From: Akkermansia massiliensis
GTDB taxonomy: Bacteria; Verrucomicrobiota; Verrucomicrobiia; Verrucomicrobiales; Akkermansiaceae
DNA length: 64,000 nt
NCBI RefSeq assembly: GCF_018847375.1
Contig: NZ_CP072036.1
Location: 992,001 to 1,056,000, forward strand
Direction of reading: 5' to 3'
A program made the translations under genes and the position numbers. Under the pieces are notes generated by a model that saw only the letters and a list, made by a program, of their open reading frames with translations, made no database searches and was not told the origin of the DNA. This document shows, in pieces, positions 52,974 through 61,738 of this stretch (the stretch's first letter is position 1; each line of letters opens with the position of its first letter).

Positions 52974-54272
52974 ATGAGCATGGGAAAGGTCTCGTCATAC
53001 AAAACAGGTGACATTGCACAGAATATCTATGAGCGAGTAAAAATCCAGATTCCGGGCATCTACATCCTCCACCAACCCAAAAGGAAGAGCCCATGGTATA
53101 TCCAGATCAAACGGGATCTTCCTGCCGGGGTGAAGAAGAATCATTTTTATCGTACTGTGGATGAAGCCATTGAAGCATACAATCGATTCGCAGATATCGT
53201 CGTCAGGCAAGAAGCAGAATTTTTGCTGACTCCAACAGAAAGACAAGCAATTCGCCTTTGGCGCAGACACCGGGAGAAGCGCATGCAGGAAGGTAAGAAA
53301 TCACAGACGCTGGAGGAGGCTATTCGGTACGCTATGGATGCGGAACATAAACAGGATATAGCCCGGCGAACGATTGAAGACCTGTTCCACGAATATAGCC
53401 TTTATAAAGAAAAAGAAGCTGAAACCAGAAAGGCCGATACCGCCGTCAAGCAATGCAGGCGCAACCTGGCCGATACGAAAAGGACGTTGGATTTGTCTGA
53501 CGCTATTTACATTGATGAACTTGGTTCCGTAGAAGCTCTTGAAGAAGTCGAATCTCTCCTGCGTGATACTGTGGTTGGCAGAGATGGAGGCCTTCCGTCT
53601 CAAACGACCATCAAACATTACCGAACAGCCCTGAATACATTCCTGAATTGGTGCGAAAAGCGGGCCTATATCGCGAGGAACCCGATAGTCCTGCTTCCCC
53701 CTATTCAGGCAGAAGAACCTACCCGGGAATCCTATGCTCCACAAGAACTCTCATCCCTGCTTCACACAGCCATCGGTGTATGTCCCAAAGCCATTCCCTG
53801 GTTGATAACGGCAGCATTTATGGGAGTTCGCCCTAGAGAATTGACTCGTTTGACATGGAGAGAAATAGGGCAAGCCCTTGGAAACGGTTTCCTGAAAATA
53901 GAGCATGTTAAATCAAAGACTGGCCAAGACCGGCTTATCCCCGTTAATGAAGCATTCCGTGCCTGGATGACATGGTGGCTTCAGAAAAAAGGCAAACAAT
54001 CGGGCTACCTGCTGGCGGGGGATACGAGAGAGCAACGGGAATGGAATCAGGGCCGGGATATCATGGCGTTAAAAGAAGCAGGCATTGAATGGAAAAAAGA
54101 TGGGCTACGGCATTCTTACGGAACCTACATGTGTGCCATTGAACCGAATACTTCAGTTGTTGCCAAAGCCATGGGCAACAGCGTGGAGATTTTGCTTAAG
54201 CACTATGTCCAAGCGAGAACAGACAAGGAGGGAGAAGGCTATTTTGCTATTCGGCCCCAAAATCAACAATAG
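52974..54272 (+). CDS. int: Tyrosine-type site-specific integrase
   Basis: The protein of about 432 residues has an N-terminal arm-binding region, a SAM-like core-binding domain (about 130-235) and the catalytic domain with Arg in MGVRPRELTRLTW near residue 286, the Lys region HVKSKTGQDRLIPV, the box GLRHSYGTYM and the nucleophile Tyr in LLKHYVQ. The first His of the usual HxLRH box is replaced (DGLRH), which is common in this group. ATG at 52974 is chosen over an upstream TTG. It drives excision and integration at tRNA-Asn. Confidence 0.92.
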   Translation: MSMGKVSSYKTGDIAQNIYERVKIQIPGIYILHQPKRKSPWYIQIKRDLPAGVKKNHFYRTVDEAIEAYNRFADIVVRQEAEFLLTPTERQAIRLWRRHREKRMQEGKKSQTLEEAIRYAMDAEHKQDIARRTIEDLFHEYSLYKEKEAETRKADTAVKQCRRNLADTKRTLDLSDAIYIDELGSVEALEEVESLLRDTVVGRDGGLPSQTTIKHYRTALNTFLNWCEKRAYIARNPIVLLPPIQAEEPTRESYAPQELSSLLHTAIGVCPKAIPWLITAAFMGVRPRELTRLTWREIGQALGNGFLKIEHVKSKTGQDRLIPVNEAFRAWMTWWLQKKGKQSGYLLAGDTREQREWNQGRDIMALKEAGIEWKKDGLRHSYGTYMCAIEPNTSVVAKAMGNSVEILLKHYVQARTDKEGEGYFAIRPQNQQ

Positions 54273-54281
54273 AAGCTATTC

Positions 54282-55484
54282 ATGAGTGACAACGATACAA
54301 GGCCATCACTAGAATCGATCTTATTTCCTTGCCCAGAACAGAACGGCGGAGGGAGATTAAGACTAAGAGAATGTGATGTGGTAATGGGGCAAAGCTCCGG
54401 CAGGATTGAATTGCTTTATAATCATAACCTTAACATCCAAGCCAAGTTCGAAGATTCTTCGACTCGACAGTCTCCTCAAAAAGGAAAGCGTATCCTCAAA
54501 GTATCAATACCTTCTATCTCATCACATCAACTTGTTGTACACATCTGTTGCCGTCATTATACTCGTATTCAAAGAAGCAAAAAACCGAGCCGTTTGCCTT
54601 CTGAAATAAAATCTCCTCCAGGAACACTTGAATTTATTTTCCATAAAAGCGATAATGGCAGATACGATATTAAAGTTCGATTTATAGATGCAAGTGTTTT
54701 CAAGCAAGATCCTATTTATTTTTGGTATGGCGAAGCATACAATTTATATTCAATGGGTATTTGGTCACCTCGTCATGGTTGGAACAATGCCTTTCTAGAA
54801 TATGTATGGAGCCATGCAGAATTGTTCGGTATGCGCCCAGAATCGGTATATCGACGTCAACTATATGATCAAGAAGGATATGAGCCAGATGAAGCTGATC
54901 TAGCTATTAATAACTGGTTGCAGCTTGAAAATCTACATCAACAGACGATCAAACTACAACATGAACACGAGATAGCTTCCGATATTTTGTCTGACACTCT
55001 TTTCTGGCTAATGTTAAAGTACTGCAAAGAGCCACTTGATAAAGAGATAAAAGATATAAGGCAAATGATCAAAGGTCTTAGTCCAAGAAAACCTATATCC
55101 CCTGTATGGGAATATTCCATAAAGGAATTTATTGTATTTAATAAATTTGATTCTGAATCGTTCTTAAAGAGAATCCCGTGGTTTGCTCCTTGGACTTATA
55201 TTCAAAAATGGCATGAAATAAGTCGTCCAGGGTTGAGGTGGCTTCTGGATCGAATTAAGGAAGTAATGTCAGTGTATATGGATTACCCTCTACGTCCGAA
55301 ACAAATGGAGAATATGGAAAAGATTCTTACATTTTTACACAATCACACTCAAATGAATCCCTCTGAGAAAAAAATCACAATCCCATGGCCTCGTGCAGGA
55401 GATATAGGGGGAACTCCACGTTCCCTGACGGATGCGGGAATGGGCTGGCTTGTGTGTGGACGAGGTAAGCGCGCAACATGCTAG
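54282..55484 (+). CDS. Unknown AT-rich cargo gene next to the integrase
   Basis: This 400-residue protein is coded by DNA clearly poorer in GC than the rest of the window. It has no membrane segment or family motif I know. Visible features are a beta-rich N-terminal third, WYGEAYNLYSMGIWSPRHGW near residue 160, a helical middle (LQLENLHQQTIKLQHEHEIASD) and a Trp/Pro-rich end (IPWFAPWTYIQKWHEISRPG). It follows int after 9 bases, so may be expressed with it. The position is typical for a recently gained cargo or defence gene. No function is assigned. Confidence 0.6.
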   Translation: MSDNDTRPSLESILFPCPEQNGGGRLRLRECDVVMGQSSGRIELLYNHNLNIQAKFEDSSTRQSPQKGKRILKVSIPSISSHQLVVHICCRHYTRIQRSKKPSRLPSEIKSPPGTLEFIFHKSDNGRYDIKVRFIDASVFKQDPIYFWYGEAYNLYSMGIWSPRHGWNNAFLEYVWSHAELFGMRPESVYRRQLYDQEGYEPDEADLAINNWLQLENLHQQTIKLQHEHEIASDILSDTLFWLMLKYCKEPLDKEIKDIRQMIKGLSPRKPISPVWEYSIKEFIVFNKFDSESFLKRIPWFAPWTYIQKWHEISRPGLRWLLDRIKEVMSVYMDYPLRPKQMENMEKILTFLHNHTQMNPSEKKITIPWPRAGDIGGTPRSLTDAGMGWLVCGRGKRATC

Positions 55485-55959
55485 TTCCAGAGCATGCTTC
55501 GGGATATCTACAATAGTCCTGATCTGCTTACTTCCATTATAACGCTTGTGCCATTTTATCAGATCGGATTTTTTGGTACTTTTCCAAGCAGGCAAGTTCG
55601 GTTGTTTTCGGAGCACTTCTCACTGATCTCCTCCGCCAGTAGGACGAATCCTATCCAAGCACCGAGAAAATGTGGTGTCGATTCCCGCGTGACTACCTGA
55701 GAGATTACAGTATGACAAAATCAGCATATTCATCACAAGTATTTCATAATGTTCATTATACGTAATTAAACGCATATTCTATTAATACATCCCATTATGT
55801 TCACTTTTTGCTCAGAAATCGAGGATATTCCTCGCTGTAAAAGGCCTAATAAACCCTACTATTTCTTAATTAAACGCAATATATAAACATTGCAAACGTC
55901 TTATTATTAGCAGTATATGACGTGTTGACATTCTGCAGAGAAAATTCAATTCTCCGCAC
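55485..55959. other. AT-rich regulatory gap before the excisionase-like gene
   Basis: No gene is supported in these 475 bp. A 12-bp direct repeat TAATTAAACGCA occurs at 55763-55774 and 55867-55878. A short hairpin, CGAGGA-TAT-TCCTCG, is at 55820-55834. A second loosely repeated piece, AT(A/T)ATGTTCA, occurs near 55746 and 55793. This looks like a control or replication-start region with protein-binding repeats. Confidence 0.6.
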
Positions 55960-56193
55960 ATGTCACCGACAAAACCACAGAGACAACTTCGAGATTTGGG
56001 CGGCATTGCCCATATCATGGATAGGGCCGAACTGGCTCAACACTTGAAGATCTCGACCAAGAAGGTAGACGAACTCGTAAAATGCGGACTTCCCTACTTT
56101 TTGGTCCAGAACAACCGCCGTGGTGGAATCAAAAGGTTCCGCCTTTTGGATGTCCACGCATGGCTTGACCGCCAAACCGAATTGGCAAAATAA
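55960..56193 (+). CDS. Excisionase-like / MerR-type HTH protein
   Basis: This 77-residue protein contains a helix-turn-helix of the HTH_17/excisionase kind, DRAELAQHLKISTKKVDELVKCGLP, followed by a wing (RRGGIKRFRLLDVHAWLDRQ). Such proteins help the integrase in excision or regulate element genes. It sits just after the repeat-rich gap and is followed by the primase gene after 101 bases. The exact role is inferred. Confidence 0.78.
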   Translation: MSPTKPQRQLRDLGGIAHIMDRAELAQHLKISTKKVDELVKCGLPYFLVQNNRRGGIKRFRLLDVHAWLDRQTELAK

Positions 56194-56294
56194 GAAACCC
56201 CGCCCGCGCATGCTGCGATCAGGCGGAGTTCCAAGGATGGGTATCCTCGAATATCCTACCAAATCACAGCTGCCGGGCAACCACAAAGAACACA

Positions 56295-57416
56295 ATGTTT
56301 ATTGACTATCAAAACATCAAGAAAGACCTGACAGCATTCAACGCTACCTTGGCTCACATCTATAAAGAAAGAGGGCGTAGTCTGTACCTCAACGAACTCT
56401 ATAGTAATCACCCAGGGCATCAGCAGACCGTTTGTTGTCCCATTCATAACGATCATAATCCATCCTGCTCTTTCAGCGTCACGGAGGACGGAACTATTCT
56501 GTTCAACTGCTTTGCTTGCGATGCAGCAGGAACAATTTTCGACCTGGTGTGCGCTCACAAGCAATGGACGATGCAGGAGAATTATTCCGACATCATCCAT
56601 TTCATCAAGGAAAGTATGCAGTCGGATAACGATTTCTCCGCAATTCCTGAGTTACAACCCGCAGTTAAGGCTGTCATATCCAAGGAAACACAGCCTCTAA
56701 CCAATATTGAGGAAATGGGATGTGAAAGCCTTCGTATGGCTATTTTCCTAGAACACCTCAAGGTCCAGCGAATGGCGCTTATTCTTGGTTTTGCTGAAGA
56801 AACCCTGATGTACATGGCCGCCAGGCCATGGTATGCGTTAGGCTTAAGCCCGGAAGGAGGGCTTTGCTTCCTCTATACAGACGAGAATGGAAAGTATATC
56901 GGGGTCAAAGCTCGCTTGAAAGAACCCTGGGCCACCCGATTTGGATTCAGTATGAATGGGAATCCTTACACCATTCCCGGTCCTACTGACAGCCCTTTCA
57001 TGAAAGTTTGCGGGACAGTAACCATGTGGGGCATTCATGCCATCCCTGGGTCTACCCACTGCATTATTACGGAGGGAGAAACCGATGCCATCGCTGCCAT
57101 GGATGCCATTCTTCACTCGGGCATGCCTGAAAAAGAGTTCCCTGCTATCGTCTCCATTAACGGTGTGAAGAGTTTTAATCCTGAACGGGCGGAATATTTT
57201 CGAGGTAAGCATGTCCTTTTGGCCTTTGATGCAGACGAGGCAGGAGAAGAAGGGAAAGCCAAGGCGACGAGTCTCCTGGCAGGTATTGCCGCTTCTGTTC
57301 ACGCTTTAATATTGCCCAACGGTAAAAAGGATGTTCGAGAGGCCAATATAAGCCACCAGAACTATTTGATCGGGGAGATTCTTTCTTTCACGGCTATCGG
57401 AAAGGAGGTCATCTGA
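56295..57416 (+). CDS. Element DNA primase (CHC2 zinc finger plus TOPRIM)
   Basis: This 373-residue protein has a CHC2-type zinc finger, with Cys48-Pro-Ile-His51 and Cys72-x2-Cys75 (NCFACDAAGTIFDLV). A TOPRIM domain follows, with Glu260 in ITEGETDAIA and the DADEAG motif at 312-317. This matches primases of phages, plasmids and integrative elements rather than the 600-residue chromosomal DnaG. It primes replication of the element together with the ATPase encoded 2 bases downstream. Confidence 0.87.
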   Translation: MFIDYQNIKKDLTAFNATLAHIYKERGRSLYLNELYSNHPGHQQTVCCPIHNDHNPSCSFSVTEDGTILFNCFACDAAGTIFDLVCAHKQWTMQENYSDIIHFIKESMQSDNDFSAIPELQPAVKAVISKETQPLTNIEEMGCESLRMAIFLEHLKVQRMALILGFAEETLMYMAARPWYALGLSPEGGLCFLYTDENGKYIGVKARLKEPWATRFGFSMNGNPYTIPGPTDSPFMKVCGTVTMWGIHAIPGSTHCIITEGETDAIAAMDAILHSGMPEKEFPAIVSINGVKSFNPERAEYFRGKHVLLAFDADEAGEEGKAKATSLLAGIAASVHALILPNGKKDVREANISHQNYLIGEILSFTAIGKEVI

Positions 57417-57418
57417 TC

Positions 57419-58885
57419 ATGCAACAGCTCATTCCGCCCTGTGAACCACAGCGACCCGATATTTCGTTCCCAACGGAACTATTGCCGGAAGTTCTGAAAA
57501 GAACCGTACAAAATGTTGTCGAGGCCTTTCGAGTACCGGAAAACATTGTAGGAGTTCAGGTTCTTGGCCTGCTCTCGGGATGTCTCGGGAAAGTCTACTC
57601 CCTGCAATTCAACGGAAACAGGGTCCGATCCAATCTGTTTTTACTGATTGTTGAAGGCTCTGGAGTAGGGAAATCGCGTCCTATGGATTACCTGAGAAAA
57701 GTCATCACAGAAATAGAAACAGCCAGGGAGTATTCCCTGGCGACACAAAAATCTCTGTGGAAACGGGAAAAAAAGAGGCTCGATGAACAATACCGCAAAC
57801 TGGGGGACTCAATGCCACGACCATCTCCGGATTTACAGGAAGAGGCAATGCAAGAAAGAGCCGACCTGTTACTCAAAATTCATTCTCTGGAGCGGCGGCT
57901 TGCCTGCCATGGTGATATTACCATTGAAGACATTACCCCGGAGGCTTTAGTCCAAAAATTATCCGATTCACCAGACCAATCCTTATTGTCAGCTTCATCC
58001 GAAGCTCGTGAACAAGTCAAGAAAGTCATGGTGGGGTATGGCGGTAACAATCTGTCAGGAGAAAAACCATATCTGGCCGGCTTCAGCGGCGATGCGATCA
58101 AAACAGACCGTATCGGGCGATCTGGAGACCGGGTCAACAGTCCATGTCTTGCCCTGGTATGGGCAACCCAATATGACTCCAGGGAACAAGTCCTGGGGGA
58201 TAAAGGAATGCTTCAATCCGGTTTCATGGCCCGTTGCCTGGTCTCATCAAGCTTTCGGGACCTGGAACGGGGGCAAATCGTTACCTATGAACCAGACAAA
58301 AATCCGGACCCCGACCTTAACGGATGGAACGCCCTGATCAAAAATATTTTAGCCCGTCGACCCATAATGATTGATGAATCGGATACGATTTCTTTTGTAG
58401 AAGCTAAAGTAGATAACCCAGAACTGGTACTAAATGCAATTTGTAATCTGAAAGCCCTGTGTGTGACGTATCATGCTGAAGTAGAACATGAGGCGCGAAT
58501 CATGGAAATAGCTTACCGCTTGTTGCTTGTGTTGGCTGTGGCAGATCACCCGGATCAACCTGTCGTAACAATCGACCATGCTCGTTGTGTTCGTGAACTT
58601 GTCAGACACTTTCTCTCATGCAGTAGCCGTTTGACAGGAGACTCCTTCCATGACCGGCTACGTACATTACTGGGATACATTTACAAGGAGGCTCAGAAGA
58701 AAAACTGGCCTTTGAATGGAAAGGCTCCCATACGCAGCGGACAGATTACACGCTCACGCAAGGTTAAACTCGACGACATCAAGGAAATGGCCCGTTTGTT
58801 CCCAGGTGACTTGCGCATCGAAGAAACGGATCGTTGCGATTCCTTTCTGGTGTACCTCCTCCAGAAGGAACTCCGGGGTTGTTGA
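57419..58885 (+). CDS. DUF3987-type ATPase, putative element replicative helicase
   Basis: This 488-residue protein has a Walker A, GSGVGKS, at residues 80-86 (LFLLIVEGSGVGKS), a charged coiled region (about 100-160), and later ALVWATQYDSREQVLGDKG with a Walker-B-like hydrophobic strand. These mark the DUF3987 group, often next to primases in satellites and integrative elements. The ATG lies 2 bases after the primase stop, behind a strong AGGAGG. Helicase activity is inferred from this pairing. Confidence 0.8.
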   Translation: MQQLIPPCEPQRPDISFPTELLPEVLKRTVQNVVEAFRVPENIVGVQVLGLLSGCLGKVYSLQFNGNRVRSNLFLLIVEGSGVGKSRPMDYLRKVITEIETAREYSLATQKSLWKREKKRLDEQYRKLGDSMPRPSPDLQEEAMQERADLLLKIHSLERRLACHGDITIEDITPEALVQKLSDSPDQSLLSASSEAREQVKKVMVGYGGNNLSGEKPYLAGFSGDAIKTDRIGRSGDRVNSPCLALVWATQYDSREQVLGDKGMLQSGFMARCLVSSSFRDLERGQIVTYEPDKNPDPDLNGWNALIKNILARRPIMIDESDTISFVEAKVDNPELVLNAICNLKALCVTYHAEVEHEARIMEIAYRLLLVLAVADHPDQPVVTIDHARCVRELVRHFLSCSSRLTGDSFHDRLRTLLGYIYKEAQKKNWPLNGKAPIRSGQITRSRKVKLDDIKEMARLFPGDLRIEETDRCDSFLVYLLQKELRGC

Positions 58886-58914
58886 AACGGAAAAATATGA
58901 CATAACAAGCTATG

Positions 58915-59039
58915 AATGAATAACTACAATACTCCGTTTACTACAAGGGAGATACCATCTATTATATTATTTCATATACTAAATATGAATTTATCCAGGT
59001 TCCCCCTTCGTAGTTCAGGGAGTTCTGTAGTTATTCATT
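58915..59039. repeat. 42-bp imperfect inverted repeat around an AT-rich core
   Basis: Arms are 58915-58956 and 58998-59039. They share AATGAATAACTACA, ACTCC and ACTAC blocks in the same order; about 30 of 42 positions match. The 41-bp centre is nearly pure A/T. It sits between the convergent ends of the ATPase gene and the AbiEi-like gene. It could be a two-way terminator, a replication origin or a small insertion-derived element. Confidence 0.75.
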
Positions 59040-59121
59040 ATCAATAATCAAGAAAGACAGCAATATTTCTGAAGGTTGGACGGTGTTTCTTAAAAAACGC
59101 CGTCCAACCTTCCATTTACAT

Positions 59122-59898
59122 TCAGGAAAGCCCGAAAGGCATATAACGGGGGAACTCCCGTTCCAGCTCTTCCGGCACCGTGATCCTGAAATCAGGAACG
59201 TACATTCCCGGTGTGTGCAGAGAATATATGCTGTTCGACAGGGCTTTCCGGACAACCGAGTCCCGGGTACAAGCCCATGCCCAATCCCGCGACACCTTGG
59301 AGGCAAGGTAGAAGAACCAGCGCTTGACCTTTTCCCTCTGGCAGCATTCCAGGACCTGCCCCAGATCATCCATGTCCATTTCTTCCAGTTGCTCCATGGC
59401 CCGGATGATGATACGGCAATCATCAAGATTCCTGATCATGTCAATGCTCTCAAGCAATGCCCGGGCGGGAGTAGACCAGTACAGTCCGTCACGTTCGATG
59501 ATACCGCAGCATTCATCAAAAAAGTATTCGTCGTTGAATATTCTGTATGGAACTGTATGAATCCGCCCCGAAAAATTAAAAACATCTGGATATTTTCCCG
59601 TTTCCCGGCGATCAAACAATTGTATTCGTTCCGGTTCGGGAGCTCCGAGCAGAAGGTGCAGAATGGTCCGTCCACCTATGTGGCCGCTCTGCGATTCTTT
59701 CTGGAATGTTTTCAGCGCTTCATACAGACAGAGAGGAACGTGACGAGCCCAAACTCCGTACCCGCAATGGACAAGAACACCTTCTTTCCCGGCACGGGTC
59801 AGATCCTGGTTGGTAAAGCCTCGCTGCCTGAGTTCCTTCGTCGTCATCACGGCATTGACAGGCAGCTGGTTCATTTTCTGCATTTTCGTCATCTTCAT
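59122..59898 (-). CDS. AbiEi-family antitoxin-like protein
   Basis: This 258-residue protein opens with a winged-helix of the AbiEi N-terminal type, AVMTTKELRQRGFTNQDLTR, then a GVLVHCGYGVWAR wing. The rest is the longer DNA-binding and dimer domain, with the STPARALLESIDMIRNLDDC segment typical of AbiEi proteins. In type IV systems AbiEi represses its operon and offsets the AbiEii nucleotidyltransferase. No AbiEii follows here; the next gene downstream is the ATPase on the other strand. It overlaps the upstream gene's stop (TAATG). Confidence 0.75.
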   Translation of the reverse strand: MKMTKMQKMNQLPVNAVMTTKELRQRGFTNQDLTRAGKEGVLVHCGYGVWARHVPLCLYEALKTFQKESQSGHIGGRTILHLLLGAPEPERIQLFDRRETGKYPDVFNFSGRIHTVPYRIFNDEYFFDECCGIIERDGLYWSTPARALLESIDMIRNLDDCRIIIRAMEQLEEMDMDDLGQVLECCQREKVKRWFFYLASKVSRDWAWACTRDSVVRKALSNSIYSLHTPGMYVPDFRITVPEELEREFPRYMPFGLS

Positions 59899-60821
59899 TA
59901 TTGTTCGTGGTTGGAGGTGAGGGGAACCGGTTCCCGGGGGATGTCGTTCATGTTGCGGTTCAGGGATTCCACTTTGTTCCGGGCAAGTTGTTCCAGCTCC
60001 TGCTTCATCGTATCCCCGAGGCTGATCAGTTGACCAAATCCATCGGGCTTGACCTGATGCGCTGCATTGACGGCGACCTGTCTGATGACAGGACCCAGGG
60101 GATGCCGGGAGCTGTTGGCTATGCCCATTCCGGTTGCCATGGCGGCCCGCTCCAGCATGTCCCGGCAGATCCGGTCTGTTTTCTCGGCATTGTTTCCCTG
60201 GGCATAGGGGCTGGCCATTTGCAGCCCGGCAAGGAAGGCCGTCTGCCTGACGGTACTGTTGAATCCAGTCCGGAGAAGCAATTCCCTGTTGCCCGCTGCG
60301 TCGAAATAATCTGGACGCAGTTCGTCGATTCTTCCATTGGGGTAGACAATGCCGGAGAGGTAAGTTTGTTCATCCCGGCGATCCCTGACGTTGAAGAAGA
60401 GTTCTTCGTGAGCACGAATAACCTCCTGTGGAATTCCGCTGATCCGACTGATTTCGTCGTAATTACATCCGTCATTCAGGAGGAGGGCGTGAATAAGATT
60501 GCATGCCCCTGCTGCCATCTCGCCTGAAAGAGCGATGGCTTCCATCAGGACGGCATTGTTTTCTTTACCCATGAGGAGTTTGATTGTTCTGCGTATTGTC
60601 TGTTCCTTGAACCAGGCTGGCGGCATGATTTCTTCCCGGGCATATGACTTGGCGATGATCCACCCGGCATCGGGACGTCCCAGCAAGGTCTGAATCCTCC
60701 TGATTCTATTCGCCATCGCCAAAGGGATAACCCGAAGAACAGAGTCGTCATGATCCGGGGAAAGCCATGTATCGGGATGAGGGACCAGTGGGGCGATTCT
60801 TTCGATGATTGCGCGTTTCAT
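59898..60821 (-). CDS. Unknown element protein coupled to the AbiEi-like gene
   Basis: This 307-residue, mainly helical soluble protein has no motif I recognise. It has two repeated helical parts with conserved LIHALLLNDGCNYDEISRISG and an HTH-like look near residue 115-130, and a TAFLAGLQMASPYAQGN segment near 195. Its stop overlaps the AbiEi-like start, so the two are translationally coupled. A role as partner, regulator or toxin is possible, but not shown by sequence. Confidence 0.6.
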   Translation of the reverse strand: MKRAIIERIAPLVPHPDTWLSPDHDDSVLRVIPLAMANRIRRIQTLLGRPDAGWIIAKSYAREEIMPPAWFKEQTIRRTIKLLMGKENNAVLMEAIALSGEMAAGACNLIHALLLNDGCNYDEISRISGIPQEVIRAHEELFFNVRDRRDEQTYLSGIVYPNGRIDELRPDYFDAAGNRELLLRTGFNSTVRQTAFLAGLQMASPYAQGNNAEKTDRICRDMLERAAMATGMGIANSSRHPLGPVIRQVAVNAAHQVKPDGFGQLISLGDTMKQELEQLARNKVESLNRNMNDIPREPVPLTSNHEQ

Positions 60822-60905
60822 GAAGGAATTTTAAATTCAGCGCCTGCAAAAAGCAACACATTGATATTCAGATTGAAAACAAAGGATTTTTCATGACTGA
60901 CAGCT

Positions 60906-60940
60906 AAAAAACAGCTCTCCTTCATGATGAAGAAGAGCTG
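60906..60940 (-). terminator. Terminator of the DUF932 operon
   Basis: CAGCTCTcCTTCAT (from 60912) and ATGAAGaAGAGCTG (to 60940) form a near-perfect stem of about 13 bp, followed on the minus strand by a TTTTTT run (60906-60911). It closes the unit that ends with the 43-residue gene and separates it from the unit starting at 60821. Confidence 0.85.
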
Positions 60941-60953
60941 CTGAATGGAGGCC

Positions 60954-61085
60954 TTATCCGTCCTTGGCTTCCAGCGTCCTGACAATGGCCTGAGCCCCTC
61001 GTTTGTACACGGTCACGGCCAACAGCTCTCCGTCTTGAAAGACGGCCCAGAAGCGGGTGCCCTTGTACTTTTCAATCGTCAGCAT
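60954..61085 (-). CDS. 43-residue element protein (too short for most gene finders)
   Basis: Start ATG at 61085, stop TAA at 60954. The sequence MLTIEKYKGTRFWAVFQDGE and then VTVYKRGAQAIVRTLEAKDG is a compact beta-rich protein with the pattern RFWAV...VTVYKRGA, which I recall from short proteins of plasmids and integrative elements. Its start overlaps the end of the upstream gene by 14 bases. Function is unknown. Confidence 0.7.
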   Translation of the reverse strand: MLTIEKYKGTRFWAVFQDGELLAVTVYKRGAQAIVRTLEAKDG

Positions 61086-61476
61086 CAGGCAACACCTCCT
61101 TTCCGGGATGATGGCGGGACTTGAGCAGATGTCTCAGTACGGCCCCGATATTGGCCTCATACATGTCCCGTGTGTGCTTGTTGCAGGCGACGGCATACAG
61201 ATACCGGACATCAAGAATGTCGATGGCTTCACCGCAGAGCCGGATGCAGCTTTCAAGGGTAGCCAGCTCCGCCTCCGGAATCGGCGAATCCAGCAGGATG
61301 CTTTCGTCGTCGTCCAGAGACTTCTGCTGTTCTTCCGTCAGTTCCGGGAGATTCACCAGAGCCGTCATGGACGGCCCGTGAATCGTCAGCGTGCTCAGCC
61401 CCAGCGATGGATCGTTCTGATGACTGCTGCAAAGCGACACTGCCTTCCCGATCCGGGCCAATAGCTCCGTATCCAC
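61072..61476 (-). CDS. Unknown element protein, 134 residues, start unsure
   Basis: The frame starts with GTG at 61476 (VDTELLARIGKAV) and has no ATG. Upstream in the same frame are good codons (ADPIRTYLEV), ending at a TGA at about 61542. That TGA overlaps the ATG of another frame, 61543, which starts MKTMPIIAQLRSTS. A frameshift near 61490-61515 would join them to a protein of about 156 residues. The body is acidic and helical with a Ser/His-containing end. No family is recognised. Confidence 0.6.
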   Translation of the reverse strand: MDTELLARIGKAVSLCSSHQNDPSLGLSTLTIHGPSMTALVNLPELTEEQQKSLDDDESILLDSPIPEAELATLESCIRLCGEAIDILDVRYLYAVACNKHTRDMYEANIGAVLRHLLKSRHHPGKEVLPDADD

Positions 61477-61571
61477 TTCCAGATACGTCCGTATCGGATC
61501 CGCTCGTGGAACGCAGTTGCGCGATGATGGGCATCGTCTTCATGTCTCGTTCTCTTCCTTTCCTGTCGGAG

Positions 61572-61730
61572 TTACTTGCAGAAGAAGGCGATGACGCCCA
61601 TGAGCAACAGCACGGCTAGCAGGTACGGTGCTACGGCCACCAGAGCCGACAGGACGCCGACGACAATCGGTCCCAGCAGACACAGCAGTACGAGCGCCAC
61701 CAGGGCGATCATGATGCCTTTCATGTTCAT
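61572..61730 (-). CDS. Small membrane protein of the element
   Basis: Start ATG at 61730 (MNMKGIMIALVALVLLCLLG). This 52-residue protein is almost wholly hydrophobic, with two membrane helices joined by a short Gly/Pro turn, and ends AFFCK. It overlaps no other gene and fits the unit with the wHTH gene, whose stop is 8 bases upstream. Function is unknown; a holin-like or accessory role is possible. Confidence 0.62.
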   Translation of the reverse strand: MNMKGIMIALVALVLLCLLGPIVVGVLSALVAVAPYLLAVLLLMGVIAFFCK

Positions 61731-61738
61731 GACGTGCC

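Noticed and set aside
55494..55700. 68-residue plus-strand frame in the gap before the excisionase-like gene
   Set aside because: No start signal, no conserved motif, and the DNA looks non-coding. Kept as part of the gap.
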